Position numbers and translations under genes: made by a program
Assembly: GCF_028476545.1 (NCBI RefSeq)
Contig: NW_026731624.1
Coordinates: 201,501-265,500, forward strand
Direction: 5' to 3'
Source: Physella acuta
Lineage: Eukaryota > Mollusca > Gastropoda > Physidae
DNA: 64,000 bases
Part shown: piece after piece, positions 56,101 to 60,210 of the stretch
Layout: each line of letters begins with the position of its first letter
Position numbering within the stretch: position 1 is the stretch's first letter
The notes under the pieces: generated by a model
What the model saw: only the letters and a program-made list of their open reading frames with translations
What the model was told of the DNA's origin: nothing
The model's database searches: none

Positions 56101-58399
56101 TATTAAAGTTTTCTTTTGCAATTATAGTCCAAGAGCATGTGAGATTCTGAAGACCATATAGGCCCCAGTAGTCAAAGTAAAATGAACCAGCATCATCAAA
56201 CAATGAGTATGTACAATCTGTAATGATATATTAATAATAAAGGATGTTGTTCACATTAATGAACAAATAAAAGCACTGTGTTGCAACGCCAACATTTTAT
56301 TTGCATGATCAAGATTTTTAATAATACAAACATAAATTTATGTTCAAGAAGGTCTATGTTAACCAATTATTTTGCCAGGGTTGGAAACCTGTTTTATGGC
56401 TTCTACACTTACACAAATTATCCCTAATAAAATTAAAATAGCTACAGAAATAACTCTAAACAGAATATCATTTATAATATTTTTAATGATTTTAAGATAT
56501 TTAAAGTTCAATTTAATGGTTGAAACATTTGCTGTGATCATTACAATTCCGTAACTCTAATTCTATTAATCTAACTTTACCAATATGTTTTATTAAGCCC
56601 TTTTTCCAAATTTATTTTAAAACAAAACGGACTAGATTTTGTCAATTAATCTATAATTTAAAATTCTGTGGTCATGTTTCTATCTCAAAACTGCAAAAAA
56701 TCACAAGACTCCCCATCATTATGAGTCTGCATTCCAATTGTTATATCCATCTAACTATGCCAATAAATTTTACTGTGCACAGAAAAGTATGCTGTGTGTG
56801 TATATGATGAATACATAAAGTTGGGTGACTATTTAATTCATTTCTTATACACATTTTCACTGAAACCAATTTTTTAAACTATTGTTACTGAACGAGGGAA
56901 AAAGAGACATGCATAGTGTAAAGACTAAATTGTTTTGATAGTACGTTATGTTTTAAATCAAGGTAAGGCATGTAACATGATACTTGCCATTCAAACATTT
57001 TTTAGTTTTATGAAGCAAAACTAGCTTATAAATTGTTTTAGAAGAACAATATAGTTACTTCATGATAGGACCACAGGACTGGGTGGCCTAGCGGTAGAGA
57101 ACTAGACTGCTAACCCGAGGGACTTGAGTTCAACTCCTGGTTCAAAAAAGATGAATGTCCCTGAGTCCAACCAGCTCTGATGGGTATCTAACTTATGTTA
57201 GGGAAACAAATGTGGCTGGCTAGACTATCCCTTCATATGCAGAGATTTCTGAAGCAGATGAACTCTACTTCATCTGCTCCATGTGTCTTGGGCAAGAACG
57301 GGGAAATGATGATGGTGAATGGAAGGACCAGAAATATTCACTAACTCAAAGAACAACATACCTTTACACTCTCCATCTGAATTTTGTTTAAGTCCACCAT
57401 AACATTTGCATTCATACTGACCATTGCTATATGCACAGTAAGAGTTAGCAGGACATAAAGAGCTATTGTAGGAACAACTGTTTACATCCATAGTACAATA
57501 TTCTCCTGCCCAGCCTTCCTTACACACACAAACACCAGTTGTCATGTTACAGGAGGCTGTGTTGTTTACTTGACAACCACATATTTCTGGACAGTTTTCT
57601 TGGCTTGCACAATCTAAAAAATGTATATTCTTTTCATCTATAATATAGATATGGGATAAGTATTCATTTTTGCTTGATTCTTTCAATTAAAAAATGTGAG
57701 TAAGGTTTGAAACAAATATACTTTAAAAATCTCATTGTAGAGAAAAAAAAATATGTTTTAGTTAAGATTTCTGTTATTTTAACAGATATTTTAAAATATA
57801 TACCAAATGTTTCGTATTTGGCCTCAAAGTAAGTGGAGTAGTCATTGCTGTATGTAATGTACATTGAGTTGGATGTAGACACAATGAACCTAGGTACATT
57901 GTTACAAAAATAATCTCCTAAAAGTGGAGCACTTGAGCTGTTGCCATCATAGACTTGGAAATAGTGTGATCCACAGTAACCATACAGAGTAGTCCTGGGA
58001 AAAAACAGTTTATCGAAAAAATAATTAAAGAAACTGATCTTGTTTTAGGTACAAATTGTATTTTAATTTAATCTCTAAAATGCTGAAACAGTTTTTATCA
58101 ATTTAAATGTAGCTGTCACATAAATATTAAAGTAAGTTAGTCAGTAAATAGAAAATTGTTCAAACTAAAATTTTACAAAAGTTCAATATAAGCAAATTTT
58201 CTTTTAAGAATAATAGGATTTGATTGCTTTCACTAAAAGAAAGCTTAAACTTAAATGCACTAGACTTTTAATTATATTCTTTACCTTAAAGATATAATAA
58301 AACTTTCATTAGTGATAATAGTCCAAGAGCAGTTGGTATTTGGATAAAACACTGATCTAGTTAAATAACCAGAAGCGTTGTTAAAAGAAAAATCACAAC
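13838..58399 (-). CDS. Giant CUB/EGF-NIDO-AMOP-VWD-SEA membrane protein (5' end missing)
   Basis: One minus-strand gene with 73 coding exons placed by GT/AG sites and phase. Together they give 12,233 nt in a single open frame (4,076 codons plus stop). Domain order: CUB1-EGF-CUB2-EGF-EGF-CUB3-EGFs-CUB4-EGFs-CUB5-EGFs, NIDO, AMOP, VWD with GDPH, cadherin-like linker, about 32 EGF-bearing exons, SEA, transmembrane helix, short NPYY tail. NIDO-AMOP-VWD is the signature of MUC4, Mesh and related surface proteins. The SEA domain and CUB/EGF arms are extra. It should be a type I, heavily disulfide-bonded and N-glycosylated surface protein, perhaps epithelial or mucosal; that role is inferred from the family. 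No initiator exon or signal peptide was found up to 64,000. Exon-by-exon positions are given in the block entries. Confidence 0.88.
14391..14835 (-). repeat. Tandem array copying the donor site of the membrane exon
   Basis: About nine copies of a roughly 50-bp unit. On the minus strand each contains CCAGCACAA/GTAGGCAAAT, the exon edge and donor of the 14,825-14,984 exon, plus a second GT site in TTGTAAGTTAG. The copy nearest the exon (through 14,825) is the one in phase with the next exon. One copy is shortened by about 12 bp. The array lies in the 637-bp intron before the tail exons. Confidence 0.85.
14825..15174 (-). CDS. Host gene: membrane-span exon and 14-bp microexon
   Basis: The exons are 15,161-15,174 (14 bp, AG/GTCTAATGATGAAT/GTAAGT) and 14,825-14,984. 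The microexon is needed because the exon before it ends with 2 nt carried over and the membrane exon must start with 1 nt carried over; inserting it gives AICKSNDEYPLRLILG in frame. The next exon encodes the transmembrane helix ([20 protein letters not shown] continuing ITICCMC) and a basic stop-transfer RRSHK. Without the microexon the downstream frame reads into a stop, so it is either essential or a regulated switch between membrane-bound and truncated products. Confidence 0.75.
15320..16466 (-). CDS. Host gene: SEA domain exons
   Basis: Exons in transcript order are 16,354-16,466, 16,132-16,193, 15,666-15,835 and 15,320-15,419. The first begins [18 protein letters not shown]. The SEA core reads [20 protein letters not shown], then [13 protein letters not shown], which matches the SEA pattern around the autoproteolysis site (G-S-V-V-V in MUC1). 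A helix follows ([15 protein letters not shown]), then a short cysteine pair region ([17 protein letters not shown]). Its position just outside the membrane helix is usual for SEA mucins. The phases 1-0-2-1-2 join without conflict. Confidence 0.8.
16467..17025. other. Intron with SINE-related sequence
   Basis: This intron of 559 bp holds unique sequence at 16,467-16,800 and a tRNA-like SINE head at 16,824-16,960. No exon fits the flanking phases. Confidence 0.6.
16824..16960 (+). mobile_element. tRNA-derived SINE
   Basis: An A-box-like TGGTCAATTGGTAGAGC is followed by an anticodon-like stretch (CAACTGCTAACCC) and a degenerate B box (AAGTTTGGATCTG), then non-tRNA sequence. It resembles the head of the SINE at 57,070 in layout but is diverged. 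Confidence 0.55.
17026..22602 (-). CDS. Host gene: membrane-proximal EGF exons
   Basis: Exons in transcript order are 22,342-22,602, 22,057-22,176, 21,825-21,947, 18,057-18,320, 17,406-17,525 and 17,026-17,283. All are phase 1-1. The three long exons (258-264 bp) encode a laminin-EGF-like module followed by a calcium-binding EGF (for example [19 protein letters not shown]). The three short ones (120-123 bp) encode one calcium-binding EGF each (DVDEC or DINEC start, CSCLDGYV-type end). The order long, short, short, long, short, long continues the pattern of the preceding block. One intron (18,321-21,824) carries the 3 kb satellite. Confidence 0.85.
17587..17760. repeat. 28-bp intronic minisatellite
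   Basis: About six copies of CAGTCAGTGATGAAATAATA plus ACTGAAAT, in the intron between exons 17,406-17,525 and 18,057-18,320. Next to it, a segment of about 48 bp including the acceptor region near 17,526 appears twice. Confidence 0.9.
18321..21405 (-). repeat. 3 kb satellite abutting an exon acceptor
   Basis: About 70 copies of a unit with core CATTTCATCCATTCAGTGAA. Two lengths alternate: 42 bp (ending TTGTAGTG) and 47 bp (ending TTGTACTTAAGTT). The array starts within about 10 bp of the acceptor of exon 18,057-18,320. Marker variants recur at fixed distances: GAGCAG at 18,931 and 19,984; GAACAGAT at 19,193, 20,246 and 20,901; GAACAAT at 19,324, 20,377 and 21,032. This shows higher-order repeats of 1,053 bp and then 655 bp. 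Open frames in the array are only repeat translation. Confidence 0.95.
21406..21824. other. Intron remainder, AT-rich
   Basis: Unique AT-rich intron sequence between the satellite and exon 21,825-21,947. Nothing recognisable is seen. Confidence 0.6.
22603..23059. other. Intron sequence, AT-rich
   Basis: No exon or element is recognisable. A GC-richer patch at about 22,650-22,840 contains short inverted pieces (GGCTAGGCATT and CATGCTTAGCC) and may be a decayed repeat. Confidence 0.5.
23060..23719 (-). repeat. Tandem array copying the donor of exon 23,720-23,842
   Basis: About 17 copies of a 27-42 bp unit. On the minus strand each reads roughly ATAGATGTCAAG/GTAAATTGTGAG, that is, the last exon bases and the donor of exon 23,720-23,842, followed by intron. 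Most copies keep AAG/GTAAAT, a good donor consensus. Longer composite units recur, so there is higher-order structure. Confidence 0.9.
23720..27452 (-). CDS. Host gene: central EGF exons in five-exon blocks
   Basis: Exons in transcript order are 27,192-27,452, 26,886-27,011, 26,381-26,491, 25,926-26,183, 25,694-25,819, 25,298-25,561, 24,848-24,973, 24,523-24,651, 24,069-24,326 and 23,720-23,842. Every exon is phase 1-1. Long exons hold a laminin-EGF-like plus calcium-binding EGF pair; short ones hold one calcium-binding EGF. The order long-short-short-long-short appears twice in a row. Long exons fall into two sequence classes that alternate: one begins ECPNGTYG-like and ends CEG, the other begins ECEEW and ends CDG. 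Introns are small and AT-rich; one (26,492-26,885) contains a 55-60 bp duplication near 26,520-26,610. Confidence 0.87.
27635..29427 (-). CDS. Host gene: EGF exons, including a split pair
   Basis: Exons in transcript order are 29,317-29,427, 29,021-29,161, 28,684-28,803, 28,429-28,551, 27,988-28,107 and 27,635-27,757, all phase 1. The first two (111 + 141 = 252 bp) encode one laminin-EGF plus EGF pair that elsewhere in the gene is a single exon of about 250 bp; here an intron interrupts it at GYTG/VHCEV. Exon 27,988-28,107 encodes a short type with NCSHYC and CHCPNG, unlike the calcium-binding EGFs. The rest are standard EGF modules (DVDECS, DLNECQ, DIDLC). Confidence 0.83.
29440..29900. repeat. 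Intronic minisatellite, about 62-bp unit
   Basis: About seven imperfect copies of a unit containing AGAGCAAGTTTACTTTCATT and GGAAACAATATTTTCAA. It lies just upstream (on the minus strand) of the acceptor of exon 29,317-29,427 but does not clearly copy the acceptor itself. Confidence 0.85.
29938..32056 (-). CDS. Host gene: EGF exons with repeat-embedded junctions
   Basis: Exons in transcript order are 31,811-32,056, 31,444-31,575, 30,997-31,122, 30,429-30,551 and 29,938-30,069. The first is a long exon ([17 protein letters not shown]..., then [11 protein letters not shown]); the others hold one EGF each ([31 protein letters not shown]). The EQDMC exon uses ATATAG as acceptor; the AG two bases upstream would break the frame. 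Three of the five have a splice junction inside a tandem array: the acceptor at 32,057 and the donors at 30,428 and 30,996. Confidence 0.84.
30165..30428 (-). repeat. Tandem array copying the donor of exon 30,429-30,551
   Basis: Six copies of a unit of about 42 bp beyond the true junction. Each has on the minus strand AGACTTGTGAAG/GTTTGTCCAC, the exon end (ETCEG) plus donor. Read through, the array encodes a repeated peptide ending [14 protein letters not shown] in the long units, so use of a distal donor could add in-frame or out-of-frame peptide. Confidence 0.9.
30865..30996 (-). repeat. Short tandem array copying the donor of exon 30,997-31,122
   Basis: An 18-bp unit (plus-strand TACTGTAACCCACCTAAT) is repeated about four times, with two more distant copies in a 45-bp duplication. 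Each unit contains TTAG/GTGGGT on the minus strand, identical to the real donor edge. Confidence 0.85.
32057..33190 (-). repeat. Tandem array copying the acceptor of exon 31,811-32,056
   Basis: About 15 copies of a 74-75 bp unit. On the minus strand each holds an intron piece, the acceptor TTTATGTCTAG, and the first 41 bases of the exon (CCTGTAGCCCACCCTACTAT and onward, encoding [13 protein letters not shown]). A variant with GCTAAACAT on the plus strand recurs near 32,355, 32,655 and 32,952, which shows a higher-order period of about 300 bp (four units). Confidence 0.95.
33183..33446. other. Intron remainder
   Basis: Unique AT-rich sequence between the 75-bp array and exon 33,447-33,569. 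Nothing recognisable is seen. Confidence 0.5.
33447..35548 (-). CDS. Host gene: first EGF exons after the VWD region
   Basis: Exons in transcript order are 35,387-35,548, 35,030-35,152, 34,292-34,417, 33,863-33,982 and 33,447-33,569, all phase 1. The first (54 codons) is an unusual EGF with [14 protein letters not shown] in place of the normal last loop. The next are calcium-binding EGFs ([23 protein letters not shown]). Exon 33,863-33,982 is atypical ([11 protein letters not shown], then CTCNQGYQL). The last is [12 protein letters not shown]. Three acceptors here (33,570, 34,418, 35,153) lie in small tandem duplications. Confidence 0.83.
33570..33720 (-). repeat. Degenerate copies of the acceptor of exon 33,447-33,569
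   Basis: About four imperfect copies of CTCATCAATGTCTATTGA plus about 25-40 bp. The minus strand of each holds the acceptor (TCAATAG) followed by ACATTGATGAGT, the start of the DIDEC exon. Confidence 0.7.
34418..34752 (-). repeat. Tandem array copying the acceptor of exon 34,292-34,417
   Basis: About nine copies of a 34-40 bp unit (plus-strand CATTAATGTCTAGATCACAC, then AAACATATTAATT). On the minus strand each includes ATCTAG/ACATTAATGAATG, matching the acceptor and start of the DINEC exon. A few copies carry TCAAGATC instead, which weakens the acceptor. Confidence 0.9.
35153..35270 (-). repeat. Tandem copies of the acceptor of exon 35,030-35,152
   Basis: Three copies of about 57 bp beginning GCATTCATTGATATCTGTAC; the third is shortened. 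The minus strand of each full copy has GTACAG/ATATCAATGAATGC, the acceptor and start of the DINEC exon. Confidence 0.8.
35549..36125. other. Intron, AT-rich
   Basis: Intron of 577 bp with a dC run near 35,918. No exon or mobile element is recognisable. Confidence 0.6.
36126..36751 (-). CDS. Host gene: cadherin-like linker after VWD
   Basis: Exons in transcript order are 36,541-36,751 and 36,126-36,298 (phases 1-2 and 2-1). The sequence [20 protein letters not shown], then [16 protein letters not shown] and [12 protein letters not shown], resembles the beta-sandwich repeats (cadherin-like or dystroglycan-type) that follow VWD in MUC4-like proteins. It leads through [20 protein letters not shown] into a half EGF ([14 protein letters not shown]). 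The domain name is a judgement from motif pattern. Confidence 0.7.
36956..38978 (-). CDS. Host gene: VWD domain with GDPH motif
   Basis: Exons in transcript order are 38,866-38,978, 38,048-38,171, 37,668-37,808, 37,366-37,563 and 36,956-37,201. It opens [20 protein letters not shown], the usual start of a von Willebrand D domain. It continues with a beta-rich core ([38 protein letters not shown]), then [20 protein letters not shown], the diagnostic GLLGNFN motif, and a C8-like helical end ([17 protein letters not shown]). GDPH is the autocatalytic cleavage site in MUC4, SUSD2 and Mesh-type proteins. Phases 1-0-1-1-1-1 join cleanly. Confidence 0.88.
37960..38048 (-). repeat. Duplication covering a VWD exon donor
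   Basis: A 62-bp segment is repeated twice (the second copy runs into exon 38,048-38,171). Each copy holds the last 28 exon bases (ending TCTTCTAATACAT) and the donor GTATGTCAAC on the minus strand. Confidence 0.85.
38172..38590. repeat. Intronic minisatellite near a VWD exon acceptor
   Basis: About seven irregular copies of a 45-60 bp unit with TTTTTTAATGCAAATG, TTTTAGAAAATAAAA and TATTATAGACATT. It lies directly upstream (minus strand) of the acceptor of exon 38,048-38,171. The rest of the intron (38,591-38,865) is AT-rich without features. Confidence 0.85.
39303..40264 (-). CDS. Host gene: AMOP domain
   Basis: Exons in transcript order are 39,996-40,264 and 39,303-39,588. Cysteine-rich AMOP-type sequence: [14 protein letters not shown], then [35 protein letters not shown] and [18 protein letters not shown]. 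The spacing of CP-C, CC and CC-C and its place between NIDO and VWD match AMOP domains of MUC4 and Mesh-like proteins, where the domain is thought to act in adhesion. The tryptophan cluster WTWWSWW is striking. Phases 1-0-1 fit. Confidence 0.85.
40446..42172 (-). CDS. Host gene: NIDO domain
   Basis: Exons in transcript order are 42,015-42,172, 41,528-41,857, 41,157-41,238 and 40,446-40,616. The domain starts [15 protein letters not shown], continues [12 protein letters not shown] and [20 protein letters not shown], then [27 protein letters not shown] and [13 protein letters not shown]. These are the landmark blocks of the nidogen-like NIDO domain (APYWAD-like, VTW, F...V...D). All four phases are consistent. 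The intron 40,617-41,156 is AT-rich with short A runs and no element. Confidence 0.88.
42391..43037 (-). CDS. Host gene: EGF exons before NIDO
   Basis: Exons in transcript order are 42,771-43,037 (long, [18 protein letters not shown]..., [14 protein letters not shown]) and 42,391-42,513 ([20 protein letters not shown], a short NCSHxC type). Both are phase 1-1. The second is the link into NIDO. Intron 43,038-43,581 is plain AT-rich sequence. Confidence 0.85.
43582..44063 (-). CDS. Host gene: CUB domain 5
   Basis: Exons in transcript order are 43,937-44,063 (phase 1-2) and 43,582-43,784 (phase 2-1). The first half reads [20 protein letters not shown], then [10 protein letters not shown]; the second ends [17 protein letters not shown]. 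The C-x-SP-x-P/N-C-W-I pattern and the D-G/F-x-G blocks are typical of CUB. The same two-exon split occurs in all five CUB domains. Intron 44,064-44,336 has no feature. Confidence 0.85.
44337..45586 (-). CDS. Host gene: EGF exons between CUB4 and CUB5
   Basis: Exons in transcript order are 45,335-45,586 and 44,337-44,591. The first ([20 protein letters not shown], then [12 protein letters not shown]) is a paralogue of exons 54,768-55,013 and 57,362-57,613. The second ([39 protein letters not shown]) is nearly the same as exon 54,383-54,634. Both are phase 1-1. Intron 44,592-45,334 is AT-rich with a dC run near 44,827. Confidence 0.85.
45811..46189. mobile_element. hAT-type MITE with perfect 8-bp target duplication
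   Basis: The ends are CAGTGGCGTAGCAA and, inverted, CAGTGGCGAAACAA. The element is flanked by ATTGCTTT at 45,803-45,810 and again at 46,190-46,197. The interior (379 bp) has dG runs, a repeated GGTGACACCATT motif and no coding. An 8-bp duplication with CAGTGGCG ends is the hAT signature. It sits in the host intron between exons 45,335-45,586 and 46,321-46,520. Confidence 0.88.
46321..46857 (-). CDS. Host gene: CUB domain 4
   Basis: Exons in transcript order are 46,740-46,857 and 46,321-46,520 (phases 1-2, 2-1). The first half shows [17 protein letters not shown] and [16 protein letters not shown]; the second shows [20 protein letters not shown] and [14 protein letters not shown]. The YFEVYDGNS(S/T)xAPLLG block is shared with CUB1 and CUB2, which supports recent duplication. 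Intron 46,858-47,534 is plain AT-rich sequence. Confidence 0.85.
47535..50427 (-). CDS. Host gene: EGF exons between CUB3 and CUB4
   Basis: Exons in transcript order are 50,161-50,427 ([15 protein letters not shown]..., [12 protein letters not shown]), 47,989-48,114 ([17 protein letters not shown], a short NCSHxC type) and 47,535-47,798 ([30 protein letters not shown]). All are phase 1-1. The intron 48,115-50,160 is 2 kb and holds the inverse copy of the dispersed repeat (48,570-49,530) plus AT-rich sequence. Confidence 0.83.
48570..49530 (-). repeat. Dispersed repeat, inverted copy 2
   Basis: This is the inverse of the repeat at 1,257-1,965: it ends TTTAGGGGAGATCACTCACA (matching GTGATCTCCCCTAAA) and begins near GTGTAGAGAAAGTATTGTAA. 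Inside are GGTATCAACTTTTGAGCAAT and CTTCCGGTTTCAT. The copy is longer and quite diverged. No coding was seen. Confidence 0.65.
50570..51239 (-). CDS. Host gene: CUB domain 3
   Basis: Exons in transcript order are 51,113-51,239 and 50,570-50,772 (phases 1-2, 2-1). [20 protein letters not shown] and [16 protein letters not shown] make a canonical first half. The second half has [20 protein letters not shown] and [13 protein letters not shown]. It is the most canonical (SPNYP) and the most diverged in the second half among the five CUBs. Intron 50,773-51,112 is AT-rich without features. Confidence 0.86.
52081..53500 (-). mobile_element. hAT transposon (ZBED5-like), 8-bp target duplication
   Basis: The left end is CAGTGGTTCCCAACCTTTTT and the right end, inverted, is CATCGGTTCCCCATGGGGGT (8 of the first 10 bases match). 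GTTTAGAC directly precedes (52,073-52,080) and follows (53,501-53,508) the element, a perfect 8-bp target duplication. The length of 1,420 bp is short for an autonomous hAT. Minus-strand coding remnants lie inside. Confidence 0.9.
52330..53300 (-). pseudogene. ZBED5-like hAT transposase remnant
   Basis: Minus-strand pieces resemble ZBED5/hAT transposase: [20 protein letters not shown], then [19 protein letters not shown] (the conserved LDESTD region), later [20 protein letters not shown] and a PELKEEE-like stretch. The pieces lie in more than one frame with stops between them, and the N-terminal BED finger and C-terminal hATC region are not evident, so this is a dead internally deleted copy. 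It is not part of the host gene. Confidence 0.7.
53690..54235 (+). repeat. Three diverged tandem copies, about 180 bp each
   Basis: Copies begin with CTTTTATTTTTATATAC(A/C)G near 53,709, 53,873 and 54,039 and continue with an AGAGAAAAATTGCACCCT-like block, a GGCGCCGCCCTTG-like block, then CCCTTCC and a TTCGAATGAACTC-like block. The last copy runs into CACACAGACACACACACATA. Confidence 0.75.
54383..55013 (-). CDS. Host gene: EGF exons between CUB2 and CUB3
   Basis: Exons in transcript order are 54,768-55,013 ([39 protein letters not shown]) and 54,383-54,634 ([39 protein letters not shown]). Both are phase 1-1. They are close paralogues of exons 45,335-45,586 and 44,337-44,591. The pair together follows a CUB in both places, so the unit CUB-EGF-EGF was duplicated. 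Confidence 0.86.
55154..55583. mobile_element. MITE with about 25-bp inverted ends
   Basis: The left end GGGGTCATCCATAAATGATG is matched at the right end in inverse orientation (GGGGTCGTCCATAAATGATG). The interior has dC runs and an internal repeat (ATCACACATCGTCACAAAA / CGTCACACATCGTCACAAAA). No coding. A possible 3-bp CAA duplication flanks it, but the edges are ambiguous because of the C run, so the superfamily is left open. Confidence 0.8.
55676..56217 (-). CDS. Host gene: CUB domain 2
   Basis: Exons in transcript order are 56,091-56,217 and 55,676-55,872 (phases 1-2, 2-1). The first half is [19 protein letters not shown] and [16 protein letters not shown]; the second is [36 protein letters not shown]. 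It lacks the SPxYP turn, as CUB1 does, but keeps NxxCSWTI and the YFEVYDG block. Confidence 0.84.
56218..57361. other. Intron, AT-rich with a SINE
   Basis: Intron of 1,144 bp between CUB2 and the preceding EGF exon. The first 850 bp are AT-rich without recognisable features; a SINE occupies about 57,070-57,330. Confidence 0.6.
57070..57330 (+). mobile_element. tRNA-derived SINE with a core domain
   Basis: A clear tRNA head with A box TGGCCTAGCGGTAGAG and B box GAGTTCAACTCC is followed by a core with TGATGGGTATCTAACTTATG, GTTAGGGAAAC and CATCTGCTCCATGTGTCTTG. This layout matches V-core type SINEs abundant in molluscs. It ends about 30 bp from exon 57,362-57,613. Confidence 0.75.
57362..57613 (-). 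CDS. Host gene: EGF exon between CUB1 and CUB2
   Basis: One long exon, phase 1-1. It starts [20 protein letters not shown], continues [19 protein letters not shown], and ends [17 protein letters not shown]. It is nearly identical in pattern to exon 54,768-55,013, so it is a recent paralogue. Confidence 0.87.
57804..58399 (-). CDS. Host gene: CUB domain 1, most upstream exons found
   Basis: Exons in transcript order are 58,285-58,399 (phase 1-2) and 57,804-57,994 (phase 2-1). The first half reads [37 protein letters not shown]; the second reads [37 protein letters not shown]. The acceptor at 58,400 shows that an exon lies further upstream. A solo LTR begins 36 bp from this acceptor, so the upstream intron is interrupted by mobile DNA. 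The missing 5' exons are presumably beyond the window. Confidence 0.85.
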
Positions 58400-58435
58400 C
58401 TGAAAAAAAAATTGAAAATATAATGATAATTAAAA

Positions 58436-60210
58436 TGTGAGTGGCTGGAGTGTTATTATGATTATATCTGTAACTTAAAAAGGTGAATGTATCGTTTCGT
58501 TTTATGTGGTAAACTGTTCGTGCTTTTTAGTTATGTAGTCCTGTATTATGGCGCCATTGTATAATTTTTTATGACTCTGTCTACGGCTAGTCTGTGTATA
58601 TTTTGTTTATATTGTTGTCAATGTTTATATTAAGTGCCTTTGTATCATTTCTGTCTCATGTTTTAGGGCGTGTTGTTTGTTATCAGTGAATTGGTGACCA
58701 TTTGTTTACGTGTAGTGTGTGAGGTGTATGGAAGTCAGTGCCCGGCAGGATGTGTCTAGTCACTTTTGTATGTCAAGGGGATAGGAAGGTTGTCTGTGTG
58801 TTCAGAGCTTAGACTAGTATTGGGTACATCAGAAGTCAGCGCAGCAGGATGTGTCTAGTCACTTTTGTATGTCAAGGGGATAGGAAGGTTGTCTGTGTGT
58901 TCAGAGCTTAGACTAGTATCGGGTACATCAGAAGTCAGCGCAGCAGGATGTGTCTAGTCACTTTTGTATGTCAAGGGGATAGGAAGGTTGTCTGTGTGTT
59001 CAGAGCTTAGACTAGTATCGGGTACATCAGAAGTCAGCGCAGCAGGATGTGTCTAGTCACTTTTGTATGTCAAGGGGATAGGAAGGTTGTCTGTGTGTTC
59101 AGAGCTTAGACTAGTATCGGGTACATCAGAAGTCAGCGCAGCAGGATGTGTCTAGTCACTTTTGTATGTCAAGGGGATAGGAAGGTTGTCTGTGTGTTCA
59201 GAGCTTAGACTAGTATCGGGTACATCAGAAGTCAGCGCAGCAGGATGTGTCTAGTCACTTTTGTATGTCAAGGGGATAGGAAGGTTGTCTGTGTGTTCAG
59301 AGCTTAGACTAGTATTGGGTACATCAGAAGTCAGCGCAGCAGGATGTGTCTAGTCACTTTTGTATGTCAAGGGGATAGGAAGGTTGTCTGTGTGTTCAGA
59401 GCTTAGACTAGTATTGGGTACATCAGAAGTCAGCGCAGCACCATCTATATTTTAAACCTTGTCAAACTATTTCTATTAAGCCTGGTAAGTTAGTTACTCA
59501 TTTTATTTGAATGATTTATAGTTTGTTAGCCGTGGGCTTTTTCTGTACATGTATATTTTCTTGCCACCATTGTGGTTTTGCCAGACCACGTGGGGCAGCC
59601 AGACTTTATCTTTATTGTAAAGATAAAGTCAAGCATTGATTTTTATTAGATGTATGCCTTGGGCTTGTGTTAAGCCATGGTTAAGGTTCATTGTTGCCTG
59701 ACCCACAGTTACGGCCATTCCTGATTTGGTTGTGACTTGTAAGCTGTTTTATACTATTTGTATGCCATTATAGTAGACTTTCACTTCCTGTGGTGATCTT
59801 TGTTGATCCCTAGGAGAGTGTTTATTCAAAGTCACTATGGATGTATATAACCTTTTTTACATTTTAAATGATTCTTGTCTATTTTTTTTCTCTTTCTAGG
59901 ATGGTGGTCCTAATTTGGGTGTTTTGTTTTGTATGTTTTGAGTGTTTTGGTTTTGTCTCATCTTGTTTTTGTCTGGTTTTTTATTTAGATCTAGGTCTAT
60001 ATTTTTTTTATTTAAATTTTGGTTACACATTTTTGTAAAATAAAGTTTCTTAAATTGTTGAAGTTTTTCTGTTTTATTTTTAGCAGTTTATCTAGTGTAA
60101 GGTTAAGATTTAACCACTGTGAGTTTTACCACAGTTGCACTGACTGGAGAGTTATTAGATAAGCCTAGGAAGGGTAGATAGTATAGTTATCCCACCTAGC
60201 AGGGCTTACA
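58436..60210 (+). mobile_element. Solo LTR related to the LTR at 7,402-9,347
   Basis: It starts TGTGAGTGGCTGGAGTG and ends CACCTAGCAGGGCTTACA, as the first LTR does, and AAAA flanks both sides (58,432-58,435 and 60,211-60,214), a plausible 4-bp target duplication. No internal region is attached, so it is a solo LTR left by recombination. Its middle holds a 99-bp array absent as an array in the other LTR. It is an old, diverged copy. Confidence 0.78.
58745..59440 (+). repeat. 99-bp tandem array inside the solo LTR
   Basis: Seven copies starting at 58,745, 58,844, 58,943, 59,042, 59,141, 59,240 and 59,339, each with GCAGGATGTGTCTAGTCACT and GGTACATCAGAAGTCAGCG. They are almost identical; only a TATTGGG/TATCGGG difference alternates. 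A single diverged relative is present in the other LTR near 8,960-9,045. Confidence 0.95.

Noticed and set aside
57070-57145. tRNA gene (also considered at 893-1,003 and 16,824-16,895)
   Set aside because: A and B boxes are present, but acceptor stems do not pair convincingly and non-tRNA core sequence follows, as in SINEs.
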